DNA of 38,687 nucleotides from positions 1 to 38,687 of the forward strand of contig JABDEY010000011.1 in assembly GCA_013286805.1 (NCBI GenBank), written 5' to 3'. The notes beneath the pieces were generated by a model. It saw only the letters and a program-made list of their open reading frames with translations. It had not been told where the DNA came from and searched no databases. Shown in pieces: positions 1-8,137 of this stretch (the stretch's first letter is position 1; each line of letters begins with the position of its first letter). The stretch is from Bacteroidota bacterium. Its GTDB lineage: Bacteria > Bacteroidota > Bacteroidia > JABDFU01. The translations under genes and the position numbers were made by a program.

Positions 1-161
1 AAGGGAAGTAAATTTAGTTTTTCTTTGAAGGTCTGAATCGAGAGGCCAAAAATCTGAAATTCCTTATGGTAATGCATTGCCCGTCTGAAGGAAATGCAAT
101 CATCCTCTGATGTAAATAATTTTCCATTGGAGGAGATAATTTATTTCGTTAACTTGGCTTT

Positions 162-902
162 ATGGAAACAAACAGAAGAGACTTTATCAAGAAAAGTGCA
201 GCACTCACAGTGGCTGCTATGGCCACTACCGCCCTTGCGAAATCCCTGAATAAGGTAAATGATATTTTAGACAAGGAAGAACTGATACAGGCTGGAACAC
301 CTTTTACTTTGCCAGCCTTGCCTTATGGTTATGATGCGCTGGAGCCCCATATTGATAAAATGACGATGGAAATCCATCACGACAAGCATCACAAAGCATA
401 CGTGGATAATCTGAATAAGGCATTGCCCGGAGGAGGCAAGGTGGAGGAAATTCTGGCGGAAATATCGAAACAACCTATTGCAGTACGTAATAACGGAGGC
501 GGTCATTACAACCACAGTTTATTCTGGCAGCTTATGAAAAACGGCGGTGGAGGTGCCCCATCCGGCGCGTTGGGGGATGCGATCAAAAAACAATTCGAGT
601 CTTTTGAAAATTTTCAGAAGCTTTTTAGTGATGCGGGTAGCAAACGTTTTGGTTCTGGCTGGGCATGGCTGGTTGTTGAATCCGGCTCAGGGGCTGATAA
701 GATTCTGAAAATTGGCTCTACTCCCAATCAGGATAATCCGTTAATGGACATCTCAGATTTTAAAGGCAAGCCCATCCTGGCACTCGATGTATGGGAGCAT
801 GCTTATTATCTCAAATACCAGAACAAGCGGGCCGACTATATGACTAGCTGGTGGAATGTGGTGAATTGGGATAGAGCGAATGAGTTGTTTGTTGCCGCTT
901 AA
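162..902 (+). CDS. sodA: Tat-exported superoxide dismutase (Mn-type)
   Basis: Converts superoxide to O2 and H2O2. The first ~27 residues form a twin-arginine signal (N-RR-DFIKKS followed by an Ala/Thr-rich hydrophobic stretch), so the enzyme should be exported folded, unlike the cytoplasmic E. coli SodA. The mature part aligns from end to end with the Fe/Mn family. The four metal ligands are H72 (in IHHDKHH), H118 (in HYNHSLFW), D209 and H213 (in LDVWEHAYY). The outer-sphere Gln is in the Mn-type position (Q190, in NQDNP), and the Fe-type Gln of the NNAAQ motif is absent, which favours manganese or cambialistic use. It stands alone upstream of the envelope-stress block. The ATG at 162 is the only start that includes the Tat motif. 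Family certain; metal preference inferred. Confidence 0.95.
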   Translation: METNRRDFIKKSAALTVAAMATTALAKSLNKVNDILDKEELIQAGTPFTLPALPYGYDALEPHIDKMTMEIHHDKHHKAYVDNLNKALPGGGKVEEILAEISKQPIAVRNNGGGHYNHSLFWQLMKNGGGGAPSGALGDAIKKQFESFENFQKLFSDAGSKRFGSGWAWLVVESGSGADKILKIGSTPNQDNPLMDISDFKGKPILALDVWEHAYYLKYQNKRADYMTSWWNVVNWDRANELFVAA

Positions 903-1024
903 TAATTAATAGTATTCTGTTCCTGTAGAATTCCTACCTCTGTTCTTACCGACATTTACCTGATTCTTACCGACTTTTTGTTTCCGCCAGCCTATTTGCC
1001 CTTTCCTGGGCAAAGCATGCCTCA

Positions 1025-1032
1025 TACATTTG
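1025..1032 (+). promoter_or_regulatory. Candidate Bacteroidota -7 element upstream of the LiaF-like gene
   Basis: TACATTTG is an exact match to the Bacteroidota -7 consensus TAnnTTTG. A TTTC lies 19 bp upstream (1002-1005), where the consensus has TTTG. The predicted transcription start would fall about 20 nt before the ATG at 1060. Assignment rests on motif and spacing only. Confidence 0.45.
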
Positions 1033-1059
1033 TTTCATAAATTTTAAAGAAATTGAATT

Positions 1060-1863
1060 ATGGAAACAGGAACAATAATTAACAGAAGAGGTCGCCGAAA
1101 AGTTTTGGCTGGCCTGATAGTAGTGGCCGTTGGTACGGTTTTATTACTCAAAGAATTCGGAACAATTTTCCCGGCCTGGCTCTTTACCTGGAAAGCATTA
1201 TTGATTGTCATCGGGTTGTATCTTGGTGCGAAACGTGGATTCCGTGGAGGAGGATGGATGATTGTCACGCTGGTTGGTGCTGTTTTTCTTGCAGAGGATT
1301 TTATTCCAGGTCTGAATATCTCGAATATCTTCTGGCCGACACTTTTAATACTTTTTGGATTGATAATGATCTTCAGGCCTTCGCGTCACAGGGGATGGTG
1401 CGGGCGCCACCATGGCTGGAACAGACATAGGCTTCACAGGGGCTGGAACAGTGAAAAATGGGGAAGTAAATGGGAAGAAAAGGGAGTTGGTGATCAAGCC
1501 GGAGAGAACCCGTCTTTTAATAAAGAAGACTGCATCGATTCCACTAACCTGTTCGGAGGAGTCCGTAAGGTGATTTTATCCAAGGACTTCAAAGGTGGCA
1601 GGATTACCAATACTTTTGGCGGAGTGGAGATTAATCTGAGTCAGGCGGATATTAGTGGAAAGGTCATCCTGGATATTGAACAAGTATTCGGCGGACTGAA
1701 GCTCGTTATTCCTCCACACTGGAATGTGCAGTCGGAGATAAAAGCGGTTTTTGCCGGAACAGAAGATAAAAGACCTGCAGCCAGCAGTCCGGTAAATCCT
1801 GATAAAATATTAGTTTTACAAGGATCATCTCTTTTCTCCGGGATTGAGATCGTGAGTTACTAA
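1060..1863 (+). CDS. LiaF-like membrane protein (LiaF-TM domain plus C-terminal toast-rack domain)
   Basis: Four hydrophobic segments fill residues ~14-106, in the pattern of the LiaF transmembrane domain (DUF5668-like). They are followed by a linker rich in His, Arg and Trp (~107-138) and a soluble beta-rich C-terminal domain (~155-267). That domain carries repeated Phe-Gly-Gly turns (LFGGVR, TFGGVE, VFGGLK), the hallmark of LiaF/toast-rack domains. LiaF in Firmicutes restrains a cell-envelope-stress two-component system. Here the next two genes are a LytS-type kinase and a LytTR regulator, 20-odd and ~1060 bp downstream on the same strand, so a similar sensor-accessory role is a reasonable inference. 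It is not a sure orthologue of LiaF: the linker is unusual and the partner kinase belongs to another family. Confidence 0.8.
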   Translation: METGTIINRRGRRKVLAGLIVVAVGTVLLLKEFGTIFPAWLFTWKALLIVIGLYLGAKRGFRGGGWMIVTLVGAVFLAEDFIPGLNISNIFWPTLLILFGLIMIFRPSRHRGWCGRHHGWNRHRLHRGWNSEKWGSKWEEKGVGDQAGENPSFNKEDCIDSTNLFGGVRKVILSKDFKGGRITNTFGGVEINLSQADISGKVILDIEQVFGGLKLVIPPHWNVQSEIKAVFAGTEDKRPAASSPVNPDKILVLQGSSLFSGIEIVSY

Positions 1864-1885
1864 TGAGATACATTTTCAATTTTTG

Positions 1886-2908
1886 ATGAAAGGTTTGCCA
1901 TTTAGTCTGGGGTATGGCATTTGCTGGTTGGTTTGGATTGTTTTGCATGCATTAATCCTGAGCCGTCTGGGGTACACATGGAAGGTAGCGGCGATGGACA
2001 GTACAGTGAATAATGTTCTGTTGGCGCTGAGCGGATTTATTCTGAGTACTAATCTGCGTTATTACCGTCCGGACAAAAGTGTTTCGGTGTATGTTATTGC
2101 AATTGGACTGGGGTTTGTAAGTGTTCTTGTAGCAAAATGGGTATTGACGCAGCTTATCGTAAATGATCCTGCCTATCTGTTATTCCTGAATCAATCATTG
2201 CCGGTGCGTTTTTGTATAGCTTTTTTACTGACGGGTTGTGTTACTATGCTGAGCTGGATCTGGTATACATTGGAAGAACAAAAAGAAAATGAGAAAAGAA
2301 GAACATTAACCGAACAACTTTCCAGGGAAGCGGAATTGTATAACCTGAGGCAACAGATCAAGCCCCATTTTTTATTTAACAGCTTGAATTCAATAAGCGC
2401 GCTTGCCGGCTCCAATCCGGAAGAAGCAAGAAAAATGATACAAACCCTGTCAGATTTTCTGAGGGGAACTTTAAACAAGGAGGAGCAAAATCAGCTGAGT
2501 TTAAAGGAAGAAGCTCAGCACCTGCAATTATACCTGGACATAGAAAAAGTAAGATTCGGACATCGCTTAAAAACCGAAATTAAGTGTGATGAATCCTGCC
2601 TGGAAATGAAACTCCCTCAGTTAATACTGCAGCCCATTGTGGAGAATGCGATTAAATTTGGATTATATGATACAACAGACGTGGTACGCATAACTATTCG
2701 TGCAGAAAGCCTGGATGGACAACTGCAAATAACCGTGCAAAACCCTTTTGATCCCTCCACATCAAAATCCGGAAACGGGACAGGATTCGGCTTGCGTTCG
2801 ATACAGCGCAGATTGTATTTGCTTTTTGCCCGTAACGATTTATTGGAAACAAAGGAAGATGGTTCGGTTTTTACAACAATTGTTAAAATTCCTCAGCAAC
2901 ATGGATAA
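1886..2908 (+). CDS. LytS/YehU-type sensor histidine kinase
   Basis: Membrane histidine kinase of the His_kinase (PF06580) type. About four transmembrane helices lie in residues 1-128, then a short coiled coil (~128-155). The phosphoacceptor H161 is in the diagnostic block IKPHFLFNSLNSI. The ATPase domain follows, with an N-box (LQPIVENAIKFGL) and a Gly-rich lid (GNGTGFGLRSIQRRL). No extracytoplasmic sensor domain is visible, so the input probably comes through the membrane helices or the preceding LiaF-like protein. A TTG lies directly before this ATG in frame; the ATG at 1886 is preferred. The gene starts 22 bp after the LiaF-like gene and ends 15 bp before the response regulator, so the three are probably cotranscribed. 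Confidence 0.92.
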   Translation: MKGLPFSLGYGICWLVWIVLHALILSRLGYTWKVAAMDSTVNNVLLALSGFILSTNLRYYRPDKSVSVYVIAIGLGFVSVLVAKWVLTQLIVNDPAYLLFLNQSLPVRFCIAFLLTGCVTMLSWIWYTLEEQKENEKRRTLTEQLSREAELYNLRQQIKPHFLFNSLNSISALAGSNPEEARKMIQTLSDFLRGTLNKEEQNQLSLKEEAQHLQLYLDIEKVRFGHRLKTEIKCDESCLEMKLPQLILQPIVENAIKFGLYDTTDVVRITIRAESLDGQLQITVQNPFDPSTSKSGNGTGFGLRSIQRRLYLLFARNDLLETKEDGSVFTTIVKIPQQHG

Positions 2909-2923
2909 AACACCCGCGTAAAT

Positions 2924-3670
2924 ATGATAAAAGCTGTACTTATAGATGATGAGCCACTGGCAAGGTCTATCGTGAAGGAATACCTGTTGGATTATCCGGA
3001 GGTTGTTATTTCACAGGAATGCGGAGATGGATTCGAAGGCGTAAAAGCAATTGCAGAGCATAGGCCGGATTTAATTTTTCTTGATATTCAGATGCCTAAA
3101 ATTAACGGATTTGAGATGTTGGAATTAATTGAACAGGAGCCTGCTGTGATCTTCACTACTGCTTTTGATGAATATGCGATAAAGGCTTTTGATGCGCACG
3201 CTATTGATTACCTCCTGAAACCTTTCAGCAAGGACCGTTTTGGCAAGGCTATGGAAAAGCTGATCAATCAGCATAAAGCCCATGTCGGTGGAACAAGCGA
3301 AATGCAAGGATTGCTGGAGGAGGCTGCACAACAAAAAGTGCAGCAGGAGCGGGTGGTTGTTAAAACAGGGGCGAAGATTAAAATTATTCCGGTACAGGAT
3401 ATACATTACTTTGAGGCGGATGACGATTATGTGAAAATCTATACGCTTGAAGGGAGATTTTTGAAGAAAAAAACGATGAGTTATTTTGAAGCTTCATTGC
3501 CTCCTCCTCAATTTGTCAGAACCCATCGTTCATATATAGTGCAGGTACAGCAAATTACACGGATAGAGCCTTATGAAAAGGAAAGTCATATTGCTATTCT
3601 GAAGTCCGGGGCACGAACACCGATTAGTGCTGCCGGGTATGCTAAGCTGAAGGTTGTATTGGGGTTGTAG
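2924..3670 (+). CDS. LytTR-family response regulator
   Basis: Receiver domain (1-~120) with the acidic pair DDE at 8-10, the phosphoacceptor D54 (FLDIQMP), a Thr/Ala switch region (FTTAFDEYAIKAF) and the Lys of LLKPF. After a Gln/Glu-rich linker comes a LytTR DNA-binding domain (~143-248) with the typical HYFEADDDYVKIYT and FVRTHRSYIV blocks. It is the cognate partner of the kinase 15 bp upstream. LytTR proteins bind direct repeats upstream of target promoters. The neighbouring creD gene has its own promoter-like sequence about 65 bp downstream and is a possible target, but no LytTR site was identified by eye. Confidence 0.93.
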   Translation: MIKAVLIDDEPLARSIVKEYLLDYPEVVISQECGDGFEGVKAIAEHRPDLIFLDIQMPKINGFEMLELIEQEPAVIFTTAFDEYAIKAFDAHAIDYLLKPFSKDRFGKAMEKLINQHKAHVGGTSEMQGLLEEAAQQKVQQERVVVKTGAKIKIIPVQDIHYFEADDDYVKIYTLEGRFLKKKTMSYFEASLPPPQFVRTHRSYIVQVQQITRIEPYEKESHIAILKSGARTPISAAGYAKLKVVLGL

Positions 3671-3715
3671 AAGATGCCAATATAATGGATCAACTGTGAT
3701 CCTTGCCGCTTGCCG

Positions 3716-3745
3716 TTTGGTTTCAACTAAAACATTTTATCTTTG
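3716..3745 (+). promoter_or_regulatory. Candidate Bacteroidota promoter for creD
   Basis: TTTG at 3716-3719 and TATCTTTG at 3738-3745 are separated by 18 bp. The Bacteroidota sigma consensus is TTTG-N19-TAnnTTTG, so both elements match and spacing is one base short. The start codon of creD is 24 bp downstream of the -7 element. This is the cleanest promoter seen in the window and suggests creD can be transcribed apart from the two-component genes. Confidence 0.6.
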
Positions 3746-3769
3746 GTAGAAATAATCCTCTTGTTATAA

Positions 3770-5104
3770 ATGGAAAGGACGTCTTTTTTTGAACGATTAA
3801 ATAATTGGGCCAGGCGATCGGTTACATTGAAGCTTGTTTCCGTAGGAATTTTGATTTTGATTCTTTTGATCCCGACTTCCATGCTTACTTCCCTGATTTA
3901 TGAACGCCAGGGATTAAGGGACAATGCAATTGAGGAAGTCAGTTCGAAATGGGGAGCACCGCAGACAATTGGAGGTCCGGTACTTTCGATTCCCTACCGT
4001 ACTATTATTAAAGATGATAAGGGCCAATCGGAAACCGTCCTGCGTTATGCGCATTTTCTTCCGGATGAACTGGAGATAACAGGCATAGTGACACCTGAAA
4101 AGCGTTACCGGGGAATTTATGTAGTGGTTTTATACACCAGCAAACTGCATATCAGCGGGAAATTCAGCTATCCCAATAAGAAAGCACTCAGCCTGTCCGA
4201 AAGTTCCTGTGAATTGGGTGCCGCTTCGGTATCAATCGGGATTCCGGACATGAAAGGTATTCATGAAGCCATCAATTTCAAAATGAATGACACGGTTTAT
4301 TCTTTTAACCCCGGTTTGCCTTCCTATGATATTTTTGCATCTGGGGCAAGTTTTGAATTCAATCTGCTGAAAAAAGGCGAATACAAATTTGAATTTGATC
4401 TTTTGCTAAATGGTAGTTCTTCTCTTGATTTTCTTCCGTTTGGTAAAGAGACAAAAGTTTCTTTGCAATCGGGATGGGATAGTCCGAGCTTTGATGGAGC
4501 ATTTCTGCCGGAAAAGCGCGAAGTGAATGCTCAGGGTTTTAGTTGCGACTGGAAAGTTCTGCAACTCAACCGGAATTATCCACAGCAGGGACTGGGGAAT
4601 TACATTGCCAATAAAGATGCATCTTTTGGTGTGAAACTGATGCTCCCTATTGACGAATACCAGAAGACTACCCGTTCAGTCAAATATTGCGTTATGTTTA
4701 TCATCCTCACTTTCCTGACTTTCTTTTTTGTAGAGGTCTTAAATAAGACAAGGATACATCCGATACAATACCTGTTGGTTGGGTTTGCCATCTGCCTGTT
4801 TTATGTGATCCTGCTTTCTGTTTCCGAACACCTGAAGTTTGACGCGGCTTACCTTACAGGTACCGTGAGCATTCTTGCCTTGATTACATTTTATGCGAAA
4901 ACCATTTTTAAGAATGGGAAAATGACTGCTGTTTTCTCTGGCCTGCTGGCTTTGCTGTATGGGTTTTTCTACTCCCTGATGCAATTGGAAAATTATTCCT
5001 TGCTTATGGGAAGTATTGGCTTGTTTATCATCCTTGCTACTATTATGTACCTGACCAGGAAGGTCGATTGGTATGGAATCAGTTCGGGGGAAGGCAAAGA
5101 ATAA
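3770..5104 (+). CDS. creD: CreD-family inner membrane protein
   Basis: Matches CreD in length (444 residues; E. coli CreD is 450) and topology. There is one N-terminal helix (~22-42), a large extracytoplasmic beta-rich region (~45-305) that begins with the family motif around QTIGGPVLSIPY, and five C-terminal helices (~307-435). E. coli creD is controlled by the CreBC two-component system and overexpression gives colicin tolerance; its biochemical function is not established. Here it follows a LytS/LytTR pair instead of CreBC, which suggests regulatory rewiring within an envelope-stress locus. It has a good promoter of its own. Confidence 0.9.
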   Translation: MERTSFFERLNNWARRSVTLKLVSVGILILILLIPTSMLTSLIYERQGLRDNAIEEVSSKWGAPQTIGGPVLSIPYRTIIKDDKGQSETVLRYAHFLPDELEITGIVTPEKRYRGIYVVVLYTSKLHISGKFSYPNKKALSLSESSCELGAASVSIGIPDMKGIHEAINFKMNDTVYSFNPGLPSYDIFASGASFEFNLLKKGEYKFEFDLLLNGSSSLDFLPFGKETKVSLQSGWDSPSFDGAFLPEKREVNAQGFSCDWKVLQLNRNYPQQGLGNYIANKDASFGVKLMLPIDEYQKTTRSVKYCVMFIILTFLTFFFVEVLNKTRIHPIQYLLVGFAICLFYVILLSVSEHLKFDAAYLTGTVSILALITFYAKTIFKNGKMTAVFSGLLALLYGFFYSLMQLENYSLLMGSIGLFIILATIMYLTRKVDWYGISSGEGKE

Positions 5105-5177
5105 ACCTGACGTCAGTCAGTTTCCGCCTGACTCAAAAAATCTTCTTAACTTAGTTCTCCACAAAATCTGAACGAAA

Positions 5178-6650
5178 ATGCCGACACTAACGATGAAATA
5201 TCCTGACATAAAAAATTATGTTGGTGGAAAATACATTCCTTCGAAATCAACCAAATTTCTAGATGTGATTTCTCCTCTGGACGGAAGCCTTTTATCAAGG
5301 GTTCCGGTATCCACCAAAGAGGATCTAAATGATGCGGTGGCGGTAGCTAAAAAGGCTTTTACAACCTGGTCTAAGGTGCCCATCAAGGAACGGGTGCAGG
5401 TTTTCTTCCGGTATAAGACTTTGCTTGAAAAGCATATCCTGGAATTGTCCCAACTGGTGCAGGAAGAAAATGGAAAGACGTTGGATGAAGCCCGTGCAGA
5501 GGTTGAGAAAAGCATTGAATTAACAGAATTTGCCTGTTCTCTTCCTCAATTAGTTGGGGGAGAAATTCTGGAAGTTAGTAAAGGGGTGGAGTGCCGGACG
5601 GACTTCTACCCGGTTGGTGTTGTTGCCTGTATCGTTCCTTTTAATTTTCCAAGCATGGTCCCGAACTGGACCATACCCAATGCTATTGCACTGGGAAATA
5701 CCATGATTCTGAAACCTTCGGAGGTAGTTCCTTTAAGTTGTATGCGAATTGTGGAATTATTAAAGGAAGCGGGATTGCCGGATGGGGTTTTGAATATTGT
5801 GAATGGAGACCGTGAAATCGTGGAAGCGATCTGTGATCATCCCGGTATTGATGCTGTTTCTTTTGTTGGTTCTACCAAGGTGGCCAAATTGGTTTATGCG
5901 CGGGCTTCTGCAAGTTTTAAACGTGTATTGACCCTGGGAGGAGCCAAGAATCACCTGTTGGTTTTGCCAGATGCCCATGTTTCCATGACTGCTTCCAATG
6001 TGGCTGCTTCCATGTCTGGCTGTGCCGGGCAACGTTGTATGGCCGCTTCTGCTATGGTTGCTGTTGGAGCTGTTGATCCAATCATTGCTCAGATATGTGT
6101 TGAAGCCCGAAAAGTAATACCTGGAGTTAATTTAGGTGCTGTTATTTCCGCAGCGGCTAAAGCCCGTATAGAGCGCTATATTACAGAAGCTGAACAACAG
6201 GGAGCCAAAATATTGGTGGATGGTAGGAATACTGTAGTGAAGGGAAAAGAAAATGGCTTCTATGTTGGGCCTACGGTGATAGATTATGTGACACCAGATA
6301 TGAGTGTCGCGCGTGAAGAGATATTCGGACCGGTCATCTCTATCATTCGTGCGAAAGATGTTGATGAGGCTTTGGCGATTGAAAATGCCAATCCGTATGG
6401 GAATGCAGCGGCTGTTTTTACACAAAGCGGAGGGGCAGCAAGATATGTGATCGAACGTGCGAGTGCAGGTATGATTGGAGTAAATATAGGTGTTCCTGTT
6501 CCTCGTGAACCTTTCTCTTTCGGTGGATGGAATGATTCAAAATTCGGTGTTGGGGATCTGACCGGAAAGAGTTCCATTGGATTCTGGACTAAATTAAAAA
6601 AGACGACAACCAAATGGAATGCGGAGAGTAAGACGAACTGGATGTCGTAA
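5178..6650 (+). CDS. mmsA: CoA-acylating (methyl)malonate-semialdehyde dehydrogenase
   Basis: ALDH-superfamily enzyme that oxidatively decarboxylates malonate semialdehyde to acetyl-CoA, or methylmalonate semialdehyde to propionyl-CoA, using NAD+ and CoA. The nucleophile is C287 in AGQRCMAAS, with the family Arg beside it. The general-base Glu of ordinary ALDHs is missing and the MMSDH signature GAKNH (255-259) is present, which separates it from hydrolytic aldehyde dehydrogenases. In isolation it could serve valine or inositol breakdown. Next to an omega-aminotransferase and the reductive pyrimidine genes, its likely job is the last step of uracil (beta-alanine) and thymine (beta-aminoisobutyrate) degradation. 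The ATG at 5178 is used; an in-frame ATG at 5193 is also possible. Confidence 0.92.
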   Translation: MPTLTMKYPDIKNYVGGKYIPSKSTKFLDVISPLDGSLLSRVPVSTKEDLNDAVAVAKKAFTTWSKVPIKERVQVFFRYKTLLEKHILELSQLVQEENGKTLDEARAEVEKSIELTEFACSLPQLVGGEILEVSKGVECRTDFYPVGVVACIVPFNFPSMVPNWTIPNAIALGNTMILKPSEVVPLSCMRIVELLKEAGLPDGVLNIVNGDREIVEAICDHPGIDAVSFVGSTKVAKLVYARASASFKRVLTLGGAKNHLLVLPDAHVSMTASNVAASMSGCAGQRCMAASAMVAVGAVDPIIAQICVEARKVIPGVNLGAVISAAAKARIERYITEAEQQGAKILVDGRNTVVKGKENGFYVGPTVIDYVTPDMSVAREEIFGPVISIIRAKDVDEALAIENANPYGNAAAVFTQSGGAARYVIERASAGMIGVNIGVPVPREPFSFGGWNDSKFGVGDLTGKSSIGFWTKLKKTTTKWNAESKTNWMS

Positions 6651-6744
6651 ATATAGAATGTAAAGCCAGATCTGACAAAGCAAGGGCAATGTGCCTGGGT
6701 CTGATGAGCCGGTAAGTGTGAATGGAAATTTTAAAATTCTAAAA

Positions 6745-8103
6745 ATGGATACATTGACAATTTCACCCAAAGAGAAAGAACAAATCTTAAAAAACAACCT
6801 GGATTATACGTTGTTTTCATGGAGCAAACAGGCTGGGCTCAATCCGATTATGGTGGAGCGGGCGGAAGGAGTTTATATTTATGACTATGACGGGAAGCGC
6901 TACCTTGACTTTTCTTCCCAATTGATGAATGTGAACATCGGGCATGGGGATACCAGGGTGAGGAATGCGGTTGTGAAACAAATGGATGAGGTGAGTTATG
7001 TGTATCCAGGAATGATTACTAAAGTAAGGGGTGAACTTGGAAAGAAGTTAGCAGAAATTGCTCCTGGAAACCTGAAGAAAAGTTTTTTCACTTTGGGAGG
7101 GGCTGAAGCAATTGAAAATGCGATAAAATTGGCCCGTGTATATACAGGCCGGTATAAAATCATTTCTCAGTACCAGAGTTTTCATGGAGCTTCTTATGCC
7201 GCTTTTTCAGCGGGCGGGGATCCCCGTAAGCATGGGGTGGACAGTCAGGCGGCTCCGAATTTTATTCATGTGGAGAATCCTTATTTCTACCGTTGTCCCT
7301 GGAACAGTAAGACCTGGGAAGAGTGCGGGGAGAACTGTGCAGCCCATGTGGAACGGATTATTAAATATGAGAATCCTGAGAGTATCGCAGCCATTTTACT
7401 GGAAGGGGAATCAGGTTCTTCGGGTTGCATCAAATACCCTCCCGGATACTGGAAAAAGATTAAAGCCCTGTGTGACCGATATGGAATACTGCTGATTGCA
7501 GATGAAGTGATGAGTGGATTTGGGCGGACAGGAAAGATGTTTGCAGTTGAACATCATGGAGTGGAGCCGGACCTGATTACAGTTGCCAAGGGACTTACGG
7601 CAGGTTATATCGCGATGGGTGCAGTACTCGTTTCCGAAAAGATTGCGAAGTATTTTGATGACAAGGCGCTTCCTCTGGGGTTAACTTATTCTGCGCATCC
7701 TGTGGCCTGTGCTGCTGCACTTGCTGTCCTGAAAATTTATGAGGAGGATAATCTGGTGGAGAAGGCTGCTGCAATGGGGAAATACATGGATGCAAAAGTG
7801 GAGGAGATGAAGAAGAAACATCCTTCTATCGGTGATTTCAGGAATACCGGTTTGCTGGGATGTATTGAATTGGTTAAGAACAGGACAAGCAAAGAACCTA
7901 TGGCTCCCTGGAACGCCAAACCCAATGAAATGGAAGTGATGAATAAGGTGGCTGCTAAAATAAGAGAGTTGGGAATGTACACCTTTGTTCGCTGGAACTG
8001 GATATTTATCGCTCCTCCTTTGACAATTACCAAAGAACAGGTGAACGAAGGGTTGGATATTATTTCCAAGGCAATTTCCATTGCCGATGAATATTGCAAT
8101 TGA
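6745..8103 (+). CDS. Class III omega-aminotransferase, probably beta-alanine:alpha-keto acid transaminase
   Basis: PLP-dependent fold-type I aminotransferase. Visible features are the substrate-side block LGGAEAIENAIKLAR (117-131), YQSFHGAS (143-150), the pyridine-binding D253 in ADEVMSGFGRTGK and the Schiff-base lysine K282 in VAKGLTAGY. It would transfer the amino group of beta-alanine or beta-aminoisobutyrate to pyruvate or 2-oxoglutarate. The product, (methyl)malonate semialdehyde, is the substrate of the dehydrogenase encoded just upstream. An in-frame GTG at 6691 would add 18 residues (PGSDEPVSVNGNF...) that look like untranslated leader, so the ATG at 6745 is chosen. Substrate is inferred from context; GABA or other omega-amino acids are alternatives. 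A Cys-rich insert (C184, C194, C198) is noteworthy. Confidence 0.88.
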   Translation: MDTLTISPKEKEQILKNNLDYTLFSWSKQAGLNPIMVERAEGVYIYDYDGKRYLDFSSQLMNVNIGHGDTRVRNAVVKQMDEVSYVYPGMITKVRGELGKKLAEIAPGNLKKSFFTLGGAEAIENAIKLARVYTGRYKIISQYQSFHGASYAAFSAGGDPRKHGVDSQAAPNFIHVENPYFYRCPWNSKTWEECGENCAAHVERIIKYENPESIAAILLEGESGSSGCIKYPPGYWKKIKALCDRYGILLIADEVMSGFGRTGKMFAVEHHGVEPDLITVAKGLTAGYIAMGAVLVSEKIAKYFDDKALPLGLTYSAHPVACAAALAVLKIYEEDNLVEKAAAMGKYMDAKVEEMKKKHPSIGDFRNTGLLGCIELVKNRTSKEPMAPWNAKPNEMEVMNKVAAKIRELGMYTFVRWNWIFIAPPLTITKEQVNEGLDIISKAISIADEYCN

Positions 8104-8136
8104 CAGATAAACTTCTCAATTGACAGATAAGCCGCT
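8097..8136 (+). repeat. 20-bp imperfect tandem duplication at the aminotransferase-permease junction
   Basis: CAATTGACAGATAA occurs at 8097-8110 and again at 8117-8130, exactly 20 bp apart; over the full 20-bp units 17 positions agree. The first copy supplies the TGA stop of the aminotransferase (8101-8103). The second supplies a possible TTG start of the permease (8120). It looks like a small slippage duplication that created or moved the junction. Confidence 0.8.
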
Positions 8137-8137
8137 C

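Noticed and set aside
126-166. Promoter of the superoxide dismutase with -7-like TAACTTGG ending a few bases before the ATG
   Set aside because: It would require an almost leaderless transcript, the -7 element has a mismatch, and the spacing to the nearest TTG is off. Not supportable.
6691-6744. GTG-initiated 18-residue N-terminal extension of the aminotransferase
   Set aside because: The extension has no family similarity and contains leader-like sequence; the ATG at 6745 fits the family N-terminus.
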